DNA from: Dermanyssus gallinae
Lineage: Eukaryota > Arthropoda > Arachnida > Mesostigmata > Dermanyssidae
Reading direction: 5' to 3'
NCBI GenBank assembly: GCA_003439945.1
Contig: QVRM01000335.1
Coordinates: forward strand, 965,501-1,029,500
DNA length: 64,000 bases
Made by a program: the position numbers and the translations under genes. The first letter of the stretch is position 1; the number at the start of each line of letters is the position of its first letter. Below are positions 12,671 to 24,163 of the stretch, piece after piece. The notes beneath the pieces were generated by a model. The model was not told the DNA's origin. It worked only from the letters and a program-made list of their open reading frames with translations, and ran no database searches.

Positions 12671-12980
12671 AATAAAGCATACGTTTATTTTTTTTAGTTC
12701 TAGACCATCCTCCGTTCCCTACGGGCTTGTAACTCAATTTAAGGTATATCTTCAATGCACCGAGGGCCGGATGTGTTAAGGTATTTAGGGTTTTCCTAAC
12801 AGTCCTTGTGGCAGCATGGCCGCTGACTCTCAGCGGTGTGGTTTATCATCTATTCTCAATAAGCATCGCTCAAAGAAAATTCGATCAACAACAGGGATAG
12901 AACCGGCGACACCTCGGTAGATGACAACTATGCCTATCGCACTAGTCCCTTAGACCACGCCGCCACAATAAAGCATACGT
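12671..12980. repeat. 14-bp target-site duplication around SINE B copy 1
   Basis: AATAAAGCATACGT occurs at 12671-12684 and again at 12967-12980, exactly bracketing the SINE. A perfect 14-bp direct repeat of this kind is diagnostic of LINE-mediated target-primed insertion. Confidence 0.95.
12685..12966 (-). mobile_element. tRNA-derived SINE, family B, full-length copy 1 (282 bp)
   Basis: Read on the minus strand, the head begins GTGGCGGCGTGGTCTAAGGG, whose TGGTCTAAGGG fits the RNA polymerase III A box. GGTTCTATCCC about 50 bp on fits the B box. The body then matches 51684-51994 closely along its length, including TTGATCGAATTTTCTTTGAG, CGCTGAGAGTCAGCGGCCAT and CCGGCCCTCGGTGCATTGA. The 3' end is A-rich. 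It is non-coding and relies on a partner LINE. Its internal promoter is the two boxes. Perfect flanking duplications define both ends. Confidence 0.93.
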
Positions 12981-13095
12981 GGCAAGCATAATCTTCTCTG
13001 GGCGTTCCTGACTGCCTGAGCATATCAAAGCGTTGTACACCTCTGTGTGGATCAATCTGCAACTCATCTTGAATAGGCGATGGATGGAAGAATTA
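12981..13095. other. Short intergenic spacer
   Basis: Unique-looking sequence between the SINE and the TA array; nothing recognised. Confidence 0.6.
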
Positions 13096-13222
<127 letters not shown>

Positions 13223-15330
13223 CCAGAAAGATAGGTCAGGCGGGATGTGCTGAAAGAAGCAAACTAAAGCAAGGCAGTAGGAGAACAAAAATTGAAAGTT
13301 GACGAGACTTGTGTCGTCCAAATGAAGCGTCTACAAAAATAGACACCATGACAATTATGATTTTTATGACACTTTCCGCCGCTCGCCCTGTCCCCTGCCT
13401 CTCTTCTACGTGGCTGCAGAACTGAGTCGTCGGTCGCTTCGTTAGACGACATCAGAAGCGGCCGGTGGCGAATGGTGGTGATGGTACGAGGAAGTCTGCA
13501 GCGAAAACTCAGACTAAAAAGAGAAAGTGAGAGGAACTGGAAAAAAATGGACAAGGGAAATGTAGAGGACAACAGAGAGAGAGAGAGCGGGGGGAGAAGG
13601 CGGAAGAAGGAGTTCGAGAGAATAAGAGGAGGCCCTCCACAAGGCTGAAAGAAGCTCGACGGGCAAAATTCAGGCTCACCCTTTCGACTTGAAATATCCA
13701 GGTTCAAGCACTTTTCGCCTGCAGCGTATCGACGACCACTGACAATGTCGACAATGACGAGAACAACCACGGACAAGCAACGCTACAGCTCTCAACCAAG
13801 ACTAGGCAACGAGTCGTACGTTTCAAGCGTCCTACGGGGCAGACGCCGAGCGTGTGTGGCCTACCTCGTCTTCGGGGCCGGCTGCTACTGCTTGCTTGAA
13901 GTGCCAAGGAGCGGCCCGAGGAGCAGAAAGGAGAGACTCCCATTTTCTGCTCCTCCGGCCCTTGCCCTATTCCTACTCTCATATCCTGTCGGCGTCCCTC
14001 GAGCTGGCAGAAACCGTGAACATGAATGATGAACCGCCTAGGAGAAGAAATGGCGACGCGGAACAGACAGGCAATGGCCGCCTACGACAAGTGAGTCGCG
14101 CTGTCAACGATGAGACGATGACGCCGACGATGACGACGACAGTACTGTACCATTGCACTACGGCGACCTATGCTAGCGGTAACAGCAGCTGCAACTGCAA
14201 CTAACTACGGTGGGTGCGCCTTTAACGGTGAATCGAATGGCGGGGGCTCACAGGCAAGGCAAATGTGCAGGAGGATGATTGAGAGAGAAAAGAAGATAGA
14301 GCGAAAGAGAAAGACAAAGACCCCCCGCCCTGGAACCAAGAGGCGCCATCATAGTCGTTGTCTTTGTTGTTGTCGTCCGCGCCGTCAGCGTCGTCTTGTA
14401 AAAAACAACGTTCGGCGATTGCCAGCAACGAGCGGTGTATGCTAGAAAAACGTCAGCTCGAGCAACACTCTATCCGAAAGCCAACAGCGGTGGCGAAGCT
14501 GGCAGTGCTTCTCAGGCATCTCAGTCAGGCGTTCATTGTGATGAACATTACCACCATCATGATCGTTGTCATGCATGCCATCGTCGCCCATAATGGCAGT
14601 CACAACGGTCGCAGCAGCAGCAGCAACAACGGAAAAGCTAACGCGTGACTCCTTAGAGTCGAGCTATGACGACGCTCCTCACCACCACCACCACAACGGG
14701 GACGACCATCTCCGGGGGCGGCTATCGTCGTTGTCGCTGCCGCCCCTGTTCTGCTGTTGGGCGCCACCAACGGCTCGTCGGCTCGTTGTGACGATGGCTT
14801 CCAAGCCGTTTCGACTAGTCTCTGCAGCAGCGAGTGGCCACAGAATGACTTGAGATGAAAGCGTGGAACGTGGTCGAGCCAGTAAAACATCGGGTCCTCT
14901 CTGTTTCGGTTTGTTTCGGTTCGTCATCTTATGTCTCCACACCTCGACAGCTTCGGTCGGTCATCACCGACCGACCGCTTGTGTGCTGCTGTCCTTTACA
15001 CTGCTCTGCCCTGGCGCGCTTGCAAAGCTAACCAACCGGCTTTGCACAAACGTGCACTTGTGCCCCGCACTTTGCCGCAGTGTTCGCTCCTTCGTCTTTA
15101 AGTGTTGTATAAAAACAGCAACGGCAAACCACCTACTTGCCTTACTTTGCACGAGTCGGTCTTTGCACCTTATGCAGCGCCTCTACATGTTTGCTGCCCT
15201 CCATTTGCTCGCACCACTGTCATCGGCATCAGAGTCGTTTCCGTCGCTACTGGCGGCAAACCACTCGTCGACATAATTAGAGGGATTTGGGATATTTCAG
15301 GCATTTGCTTGGCTTTTGCAGGCATTTGCT
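13223..15330. other. Intergenic; GA-rich and CAG/CAA-rich low complexity
   Basis: Many medium-length overlapping frames exist on both strands, but none shows a domain. GA-rich DNA occurs at about 13500-13640 and 14270-14330, and GC content rises around 13800-15250. Host exons could be hidden here, but I see no splice-supported reading frame. Confidence 0.45.
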
Positions 15331-15331
15331 T

Positions 15332-15394
<63 letters not shown>
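15331..15394. repeat. (CA)n(TA)n compound microsatellite
   Basis: CA repeats at 15331-15346 pass directly into a TA array of about 48 bp. Confidence 0.95.
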
Positions 15395-15397
<3 letters not shown>

Positions 15398-16323
15398 TGC
15401 AGCAATGCAAGTTGAGAGAGCAGCATAAACAATTATGCGATTTGATTTTTTTGAGGCCCTTATCCACACCCAAGACAGCCAAACCTAAATTAATTCTGAG
15501 TATTCAAATTAGTAAAGACGTACACAAATGCAAGTTGTTCGCGCGGCTCGAGGTCACGGCCATACAGTTATGGCCATCAACGCGAAAGCTCACCCTGCGT
15601 TAACTTCTATAAGAAAAAACTGGTTCTATAAAATGGTAAGACATGCACGACAGTTAGGCCTATAGAACAGGACTAAATATATATAAATTTATAAAAAGCT
15701 TTATATAAAAAGCTACCCCTTTTAACTGCAGGTATCTGTAACTGTGTGTAGAAACACGCTGAGCCACGTGTATATATATGACCTGTAATAGTATTTTGTC
15801 TGTGTGTAAGATGTCGTCGTATATCTTTGATAGCTGACTTCAACATGCCGGCACATCTGCTTCTTAGGATGGGCAATGCAATGCATATTTGGGAAATTCC
15901 ACCTCCAGATTGCCGAACGGCGACCATATCGGTTCGAGTTCAGCGATGCAGGCGAGTTCGAACTCGAGTTTTGCATACGTAATTGGCAAACGGTTTGGGG
16001 TTCGTCTCGTGCGCCGATCACACCTGGCAGCAAAGCGGTTATGGACGCCAGGTGTGTCGCGTTTGCAATATGGGATGCAATGTATGCGTGAGATCGCGAG
16101 CAGACGGACCCAATCCACAGCGTGCCCTTTAACTTTCAGCTGCAATTGGATGTAGCATGATTGGGCGCATCAGCCAGGTCGTCTACGTACTAGATATATG
16201 ACCACTTACGAAATCAGAAGACCAACGTGCAACTCATTTTAGCAGCTGTCGAAGTACAATATCTACACTATCGTCTTGGATCCTTTCGCAAGTTTAATGA
16301 CGTTAAATAAACATGGGCGATGA

Positions 16324-16357
<34 letters not shown>

Positions 16358-17342
16358 CTAAGCTTAGACTGTCTCCGAATAGTGTTCAAATTAATGTAAT
16401 AATTTGATCTATTTATTTATTGCATATTACGGCGTATATTGCACATTTTTTGCAATTTTCCGTATTTAGGAAATTTGAGCAACAGCAAACAAATGTAAAA
16501 AATAAAATTGGCTTTTATCTGGAAGTGTATAGGGCAGATTTTTCACAATGAAACAGCGGAATATTGTCGTCAATAAGTTGAAATGAGAATTTGAATAGTT
16601 TGCTATGTGTATGCTTGAATCAAGATTTAGACTCATTTACGCATCTTGCCTATGTCGAGTTTGCAATTGGTGGAATGACACCGTCTTTGCGAATAGTGTC
16701 TGCGAATAGTATGCGGAGCAATCTTTGGAGGAGGTATGTAAATTAGCACACTCATGATGAAGCCAAACTTAGGCGTTCGAGTAACGCGTTGTCATTTCCA
16801 AAAAACAGTTCTACGCTGTACGATGCATTCGATGCGATTTCAAAGTCAGAGTGCCAAAAAAAGTATTAAGTGGTATATGCACAAGTTTTCTAGTGACGCT
16901 ATGGTCTCGTTTTCTAGGGATTCTTGCACACATTCTTTTCTGTGTACTCTTCCCAAGGCTTTTTATCTGATGATCGGCTTATACTTAAATAGGAAAACTT
17001 GTTAGATGTAGGCGGGTAGACTCTGTGTCATATTATCGCAGGCATACAACTCTAACATAAAGTGTCGATTTCTTAGGCAGATCCGCAATAAGAGGGGTGA
17101 ACAGTAGTTAGCTTGGGTTATCTCCATGGAAAAACTCGTTTTGTTTTTAACTATCATAAGCACATGCCCCGCCTCATCAACGCTTATCTAATTTTGGCAT
17201 GGCATAATCCACCTATATATTTCAAAGCAGATGCGATATGGTCTAATTTTCCTTCTGAACAACAATGTTTAGTTAAAGTTATTTTCCCTATTTGTGTTTT
17301 CAGTACAGCTATTTAATATAATATTATAATATTATTACTAAC
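15395..17342. other. Intergenic; (TA)n at 16324-16350
   Basis: AT-rich sequence with one (TA)n tract. Overlapping frames around 15864-16155 match no family I know. Confidence 0.55.
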
Positions 17343-17425
17343 GGAAAACGGTGCGTACATTCGGACACCACGCAGGAAGCTTATTCGCACGTGTGGGTTG
17401 GTGTGAAGTTTAAACTCACAAAAAT
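17343..17425 (-). repeat. SINE-like interspersed repeat, family C, copy 2
   Basis: The minus strand matches the repeat at 8843-8935 (GTGGTGTCCG block, then CACCGTTTTCC and GTTAGT) before an AT-rich tail (about 17312-17342). The palindromic AGTTTAAACTT sits where copy 1 has its B-box-like motif. Diverged. Confidence 0.55.
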
Positions 17426-17480
17426 CCAGATATCATAGAGCCACTTACTTTATAGTTTAAAGCAGGTATCGCGCTAGAGA

Positions 17481-17830
17481 GTGGTCCGCTCAGGCTACAC
17501 AGCTGAGTATTGTGTATTCCAGGCTGTTGTCATGTGCATGGTCAACACACGTGACACAGAGGGCCCTTCCAATTCTGAACAGGTACGATTGAAGGTTACA
17601 GCGGTCCCCCTAGATCTTCCCAGATCTATTCTACAGGCCGCCTCCTTCCTACTTTTGCCCGAAATCAGCAGACCATTTTGGCTATTTTGCTTACGCTGAT
17701 GACCTGTTTTTAACGTTTTAGCCCGAAGCCAACGACTGGACCAGAGCGTCCTGAAGATTGCCAACAAGTTCATATGCATTATGCCCAACATCTTTGGCCT
17801 AGGCGGACGCTGTTTTATTATATCAGTTAG
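17481..17830 (+). pseudogene. Possible decayed LINE reverse transcriptase fragment
   Basis: One frame reads FAYADDLFLTF near 17680-17712, the RT motif C pattern (A/VYADDxxL). The downstream sequence in another frame, including KIANKF, fits the region that follows motif C in LINE RTs. Stops are frequent and no other motif is secure, so this is a tentative call on a single motif. Confidence 0.38.
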
Positions 17831-19981
17831 CGGTAGAACGAATCGCACAGGGCAGCACTACTCCTAGCGGGAAAGATTCTTTGAAACACAAAAGAGAAAG
17901 AGCACTACTACCTGTGTGAGTTCCAACCCAGAAACTGCATGACGGACGTCGGTACATCATCGGCCCGTGGTAATGGTAATTGAATCGTCCGCTGAAGGGT
18001 GTTTCAGACGCCGTCGTCTGCACACGTGCTCCTAACTTACTAGGCTGAACAGACCCGCGAGGAGAACTCGTCTTGTACACTATCTAGGGTTTGAAAGACG
18101 TGGCGATATTCACCCCTACCTGTTTATAATCGTCAGGACCCTTAACTTCAGCTGTGTTCACTGTAGCAATAAATTGGCACATATAGTTTTGAAATCTTTA
18201 GCATATGCGGCCCTTTGCGCACCGTTATTAATGATACTAAGAGGAGCCACAATCCTAAATTCTAACCAAAGTCTGACCTAATGCCGAACTCAAATATGAT
18301 AGGATGGCGAAAGTGATTGTCGCATTCGAAAACATACTTCAGGAAAAACGACGCTTAACAATCTGTGGATCATGCATCTCTCTCCTGGGGCCTGCGGTCC
18401 CCACGAAGGTCCTCCAGGAGCACACTTGTCTGAAGTAGCGTAAAAGAAATTCCTACTTGGTAGGGGATACCAGGAGAAAAGTGGGTTTTAATGGATGTAA
18501 AGCCCCAAAGTACCAATTCCGAAGTAAAGCTAAGCTTTATAAATGGTCTCTGGTGCGCGAGCCGCATTTTTTCAGTTATTCTATTAAAAAAAAAGACAAC
18601 AATGAGCTTGGCTGAATAAACTAAGCTTACACAAGCAGCGATACTTAGCCGTCAGTCAGTTGCCGTATGAGCTCTATGTTGTTAACTGGGCAACTACGCA
18701 GACTTTACGACCGGCCAGCAGGAAAGAAAGCATGGGAGGCATGTGAAGATGACATCGCAAACAAAACGACAGGTGCTGTAACATTGCTTGCAGCCGCCTT
18801 TGAAAGAACTGCTGTTTACTGCGTTACCTACCCCCCAAAAAACGGAAGGACGCTGAACAAGGCGATTTAGAGAAAAATGGACCAGAGACGGAAGATACGC
18901 AGCCCAGACCGTAGGGTAGCCCTTTGCGGTTGCTATTTCTGCTGCTGTTGCTGCTGTTGCGGGCGCCGCCACCGCCGCTTTGGCGTTCGTATGCGTGACT
19001 GAGTACTGCGTGCGCACCACATGCGTGCCTGCAGGTTTTGTCCTGCCAACCTTGCTCGCGGCCTGATGCGCGGCAACAAAGATGGCGTTCTTTTGCCGCA
19101 GCGTCAGCAGTAGGCGCAGAAGTAGCTGACGTTGGAGGTAGTTCGAGTAGCCGTAGCAGGAGTAACAGACAAGGGGCGGAAGCAATAGCAGTACGGGAAC
19201 TACTTTCTGCTACGGTAGTCCTACTTGTGTAGTCGTAGAGACGAAGAAGTTGTCGATGTTGTCGTCGTCGTCGTCCGCAGTCAGAGTCACTGCGTTGCTA
19301 CCACGTCTGTGGTTATCTGTGTTCGTCCGCATATCTGCTATGGTAGAACAGCATTCACCTAGTGACAGCAGCACTCGAAAGGATAAAGAGGAAACAAGAT
19401 AGACAGCAGAAGCAAAAAGTGCCGGCTGGCGTAGAAGAAGAGTTGGTGAGAAGAACTCTAAAAAAAAGACAGAGAAGCATGAGGCATAAGAGCAGGTAAA
19501 AAGTAGCAACGGCGGCCAGATGAGCACGAACGAGCACGACAGGTCAGTATAGACTCCAATTCGAATGGAAATATTGCGGCCATATGCGGCGCAAGAAAGA
19601 CGATGGTGCACCGCCCCGCGCTAAAGTTGCAGAGCAGGAGGCGCTCTCCAGTCGCGGTTATGATGCGGGCCGGGGGAGGGGGGGGGGGGATCGTCGGAAT
19701 AAGAGGGTGTGGAAGCGAGGATAGGGTCCAAGTCACGAATAGGAGAATACCGGCACAGAACTGTAGGAAAGTATGCAGCACATTAAGGGGAAAAAAAGAA
19801 TGCCCGTGAAAGGAGACGGCGACGACAGCGGCGCCGGAAGCGACGGAAACAGGCTATCAGGTCAAGAAAGACCACTTTGAGGTTTACAGGAAGCGGGTTA
19901 GACACACGATGGTACATGACGGATGCGATTCGATTGGCCGATGGTGACCGAGCGATTGGCACACGCACGACAACTGCAACA
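17831..19981. other. Intergenic; GC-rich low complexity and a G-run
   Basis: No recognised gene. An interrupted poly-G run lies near 19672-19689, and GCT/GTC-rich sequence occurs at 18930-19000 and 19245-19275. Confidence 0.5.
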
Positions 19982-20150
19982 GTGCCCACATCAACAACAG
20001 CAACAACAAGGCAATGCTAACAATGACGACAACAACAACAGCAATAGCAACTACAGCAACAACAACAACAATAACAACAGCAACAACAGTAACAACAACA
20101 ACAACAGTAACAACAACAACAACAGTAACAACAACAATGACGACAATCCC
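19982..20150. repeat. (CAA)n-rich array
   Basis: Imperfect CAA/AAC trinucleotide repeats with occasional CAG and TAA variants. A 178-codon frame across it translates to poly-Asn/Gln with no flanking domain, so I treat it as repeat rather than gene. Confidence 0.8.
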
Positions 20151-20555
20151 GACAACGACTATGATGACGACTGCACGCCAAACTCACTAGGTTTGTATCA
20201 AGGGACTACAGATCTGCCTGTCTTAGCGTGCCTTCGTGTGCACCATCCCGGAGCGCATTCTCCGTCACTGCGTCGCTCGCTAGCGCGATACAATACGCCG
20301 GTGTACATATGGAACAGCGAAAGACAGCAAATTCAATGGCAGCAGCCAGCGGCAACAGCAAAAGCGCGCGACCTCGAACATCACTATCGGCATCGATTTC
20401 AAAGCCTCGTAGAACAGTCACGACCGGCGACAGAAAAATGCGATTGCTTTTGCTACTAAGCGACATACTACGGTCGCATGAGTCACGATCGCTTTGAAGA
20501 AAAACGGGCAAAAAGTACATGCAGAGGTTTTCGGACGTCAGCGTCGACGACAATT

Positions 20556-20558
<3 letters not shown>
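20151..20558. other. Intergenic
   Basis: Frames on both strands but no recognisable product. Confidence 0.5.

Positions 20559-20635
<77 letters not shown>
20559..20635. repeat. (TA)n microsatellite (77 bp)
   Basis: One of the longest uninterrupted TA arrays in the window. Confidence 0.96.
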
Positions 20636-20638
<3 letters not shown>

Positions 20639-21007
20639 TAAATTTGTTTACCATAACGTTAATACAAATCTGCAAATATTAAGAAAGATCGCATCGTCGA
20701 AATGGTATGTGTCACCCCGGGGCGGAACCCGTGACTTCTATACCGGAATTGCCGGCCATCTGTGTTATTTAGTACGGTCGACAGAGTTATATACAGTCAC
20801 ATAATGTATAATCAATTAATAAACTTGTAACCTGCCGGGATCGACCTCGCCCAAGATCCTCGCCAAGTCCCAAGATGGATATATATGTAAATATTTTTTT
20901 ATAGACCTAGGGACTATACTGAGTTGAACCAATTTCTATTGTAGAGTACAGATATGTATTTACTTTTTTCATCGAAAACTTAAATCATTTTTAGATTTCG
21001 ACGTTAT
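20636..21007. other. Intergenic AT-rich
   Basis: No gene. A B-box-like sequence near 20712-20725 (minus strand) is discussed under rejected items. Confidence 0.5.
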
Positions 21008-21011
21008 TTAA

Positions 21012-21030
21012 AATCAAATCAAATCAAATG
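21012..21030 (-). repeat. CR1 3'-terminal pentamer repeat
   Basis: On the minus strand the element ends in ATTTG/GATTT pentamers. Terminal repeats of this kind replace poly(A) in CR1 elements and probably mark the RT recognition site. Confidence 0.82.
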
Positions 21031-21138
21031 CACCTTTATTTAGTCAAAGGGGGGACAATATTTACATTTTAGAAACCGTTACCTAATTACATACAATAGT
21101 CAGTTTACTTGTGTGGCGACATTTGCACTGTTAGTGCT

Positions 21139-24100
21139 TTAAGTTCTCATTGCCCTCGCCATCCGCCACGAAAACATGTTATTTACACGATCTGTCTTGA
21201 CAATTTGTTTCGACGAGATGGTGTTACCGCTTCTAAGATAGTTCAACCGAATGCTAAAATAATTTGACTTATTTGATGAGTTTATAATACGATTGAACAT
21301 GCGATAATCCGCTCTGGACTGAAGTTCCCGAATAGGGCTTATCACAATAGAATTTCGGGCAACGTTACACCTTAACGAAACGCGACGAAGGAATCTCCTC
21401 TGTACACTTTCCATTGCTTCAATGTGTTTATCTAAGTAAGGCCGCCAAACCTCACAGCAATAGAGAAACTTAGGTACAACCAAACTATTATAAAGCCTCA
21501 TGTAAAAATTGTAATCATTAATTATGAAACAACGAAATATGATATTAGATTAGCTGATCGGATGACTTGTGTAATATGGGTGCTAAAATCCAGTTGCGGT
21601 GTCACCGCAACCCCTAGGTCCCTAATACAGTTTAAAATAGGGATATCCTCCCCATGTAGCGTGTAGTTATGGGCTTCTTTTAAACACAATACAGCACATT
21701 TCGGCACTGATACAAGCATTTCATTATCCACACACCACTTAGAAACCGCTTCAATCGTACTCTGTAGTACTTGCCTTTCGCTAGCGGTGTTGGAAGGTCC
21801 GTATAGTTTCAAATCATCAGCATAAAGCTTATAAGTTATCGACTCAGGAATAACGTTTCTAAGATCTAAAACAAATGTGCAAAATAAAAGTGGCCCGAGG
21901 CTTGATCCCTGAGGAACACCTGAGGGGCACGTGCCCGACTCACTAAAGCTATTGTTTACGCGAACGCAGAACTCTCTACGGGTAAGATAACTAGCAATCC
22001 ATGATGTAGAGCGAGTATCTACATCCAAGTACCTAAGCTTTTGTACAAGTTTTACATGGTTTACTCTATCAAATGCCTTCGAGAAATCAAAATATATACA
22101 ATCAAAGGCCAGCCTATTGTTTATCATAACAGCCCAATCTTGAGTCATTTCGACGAGTTGAGTTGCCGTGGAAATGCCTTTAGTAAAACCATGTTGATTC
22201 TCACCCAGCAAGCATTTAGATTAAAAAAAAATTAAAAATGTGGTCCACTAGCAGTTTTTCAAAGATGATACATGCGATAGATGATTGAGCTACAGGTCTG
22301 TAATTATCTGCATTTGACCTTAGACCCTTCTTATGTACAGGGGTTACGACTGATTGCCGAAAATGTTTTGGCACAATGCCATCCTCATAAGACCTACTGA
22401 ATATCAAGAAAAGGGGTTCATTTATCGCAGACGCTACATTTTTATAAAATATGGGTGGGATTAAATCAGGAGTAAAGCTGCATTTAGTGGGTAGTTGTTT
22501 GATTTTAGAAAGAATATTATATTCGGATATTTCCAAGTATGGACAACTATCTTTCGAGACCACGTCGTTGGAAACACCTTCGGGAACTGAACTCCCTTGG
22601 GCAACATAAACCGACGAGAAGAAGTCCTTAAATGCATTTGCTTTAGAAGCGTCGTCTACGAGGACCGTCTGATCTATATTTAAAGCCGCAATGTTTTCTT
22701 TTCCTTTTAATCGCTTATTTGCATATCTAAAAAACGACTATGTGTTTTTAAAATCAAGACTGGCTTCTTCCATTATACGAAGTCTTCTAGTCGCCTTCCT
22801 TAACTTTTTTTCATACTGCACATTTGGCTCCTGGTCAATCAACCGTTCTAGATTGGTGACATATTTACGTAAATTTGCATTATTTTTTGACTTGCCATTT
22901 CGTTTAGGTACAAACTCTTCAATTAGTGAATGTATCTGGTATACAAAGCTATCATACATTGAGTCAACGGTATCGCAATTTAAAAACAAGTTCCTCCAGT
23001 TTATACAAGCAAGCCTACAGCGGATTATTTCATAGTCCCCCTTCCAGAAATTATAACCTCCCTCGTCTACCATAGGATAATTAGCATCAAATAAAATAGA
23101 AAACGAAATGGCATTGTGGTCGGATGGAATCGGCGACTGAAATACTCGTATATCTTCAATGATGGACGGGTCTGAGGTTAAAACTAAATCAATAATAGAG
23201 CCCAGATTGTCGTCGTCATCGTCGGAGATACCTAAGATTGTTTCATCAGTGACAGTACAACTATTAGTAAAACTAGTAGCTAATTGGCTAACACTACTAA
23301 GGTTACCATTACTATTAATGTGACTAGTTGCATGACTGTCATTACTATATCTATTACCATTACAATTGGTGTGACTGGATAGTTTACTGAAATTATTATT
23401 TATGTTAGTGTCATTACATTGAGTAGCGAAGTGATTCTTAGCATTACCTACAGTGGCGAATGTGTTATCTATTTCATCATTGGAACTGACCTGCGCAGCC
23501 TCAGCACCATGGCAATACAGTCGAGGGCGAGTGACCTCGTCTATTTGTTGGTGTAAGCCGTTGGTGATGCAGGCATTAACAAAGGTGGACTCCATGGTTT
23601 GCGAATCTAAAAGCGTAATATCCTTCCAGTGTATTTTTGGAAGGTTGAAATCTCCAGAAATTAAAATTGGACTGGTTGTATCACAAATTAAGTCAAATAA
23701 ATCACATACAGTTTTCATGCGTTTCTTGCGTTCAGCAAGGGTGCCGGCGTTTGTTGCATAATAACAGGCAACCCTGATGGAACTATGTTTGGAATATACG
23801 TCTAACGCGACAGCTTCGATGCCACTCTCTAGTCTTAGTTCACAAACTTTCATCGTGTTTTGAATTAATATACAAACCCCCCTCCTCGGGAGCCACGATC
23901 ACATCGAAATACTGAGTACCTATCATCACACGACAGTTCTCTATCGGTTACGTGCTTGCCACCTACACCTAACCAGGTTTCGGTTATAAACACTATATTA
24001 ATATCATTTAAGGCAGTATATGAACTGAGCAATTGTGTACGATCATCTTTACCTATCGAACGTGCATTAAAATATAAACATTTTATCGCGTTTTTATCCG

Positions 24101-24163
24101 CAGGGGTAAGTGATGCCAACTGTTCGGCGGAGACTTTGGGGTGGTAATTTAATCTAGATTGTT
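21139..24163 (-). pseudogene. CR1 ORF2: endonuclease and reverse transcriptase (few frame breaks)
   Basis: The endonuclease region shows FNARSI, ITETW and SGDFNLPKIHW (about 24075 down to 23640) and SDHNAIS (about 23115). The RT shows HFRQSVVTPVHKKG, FSKAFDRVNH, SGVPQGSSLGPLLF and YADDLKL (about 22380 to 21800). Four breaks are visible: a one-base shift in a G run at about 23880, a TAG at 22738-22740 where Trp is expected, a one-base shift in an A run at about 22225, and another near 21525. Between the ORF1 stop and the first endonuclease motif this frame has no ATG, and it overlaps the end of ORF1. The breaks could be real decay or homopolymer consensus errors. Confidence 0.88.

Noticed and set aside
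14863..15276. 137-codon frame with a hydrophobic N-terminus
   Set aside because: No family resemblance, overlapped by comparable frames on the other strand, typical of GC-richer non-coding DNA.
19923..20459. 178-codon Asn-rich frame, possibly a poly-N host protein
   Set aside because: The Asn tract is a CAA-type repeat and the flanking residues show no domain or splice-supported extension.
20700..20880. B-box-like GGTTCCGCCCC on the minus strand, possible SINE
   Set aside because: No A box at the usual spacing, no tail, no target duplication and no second copy.
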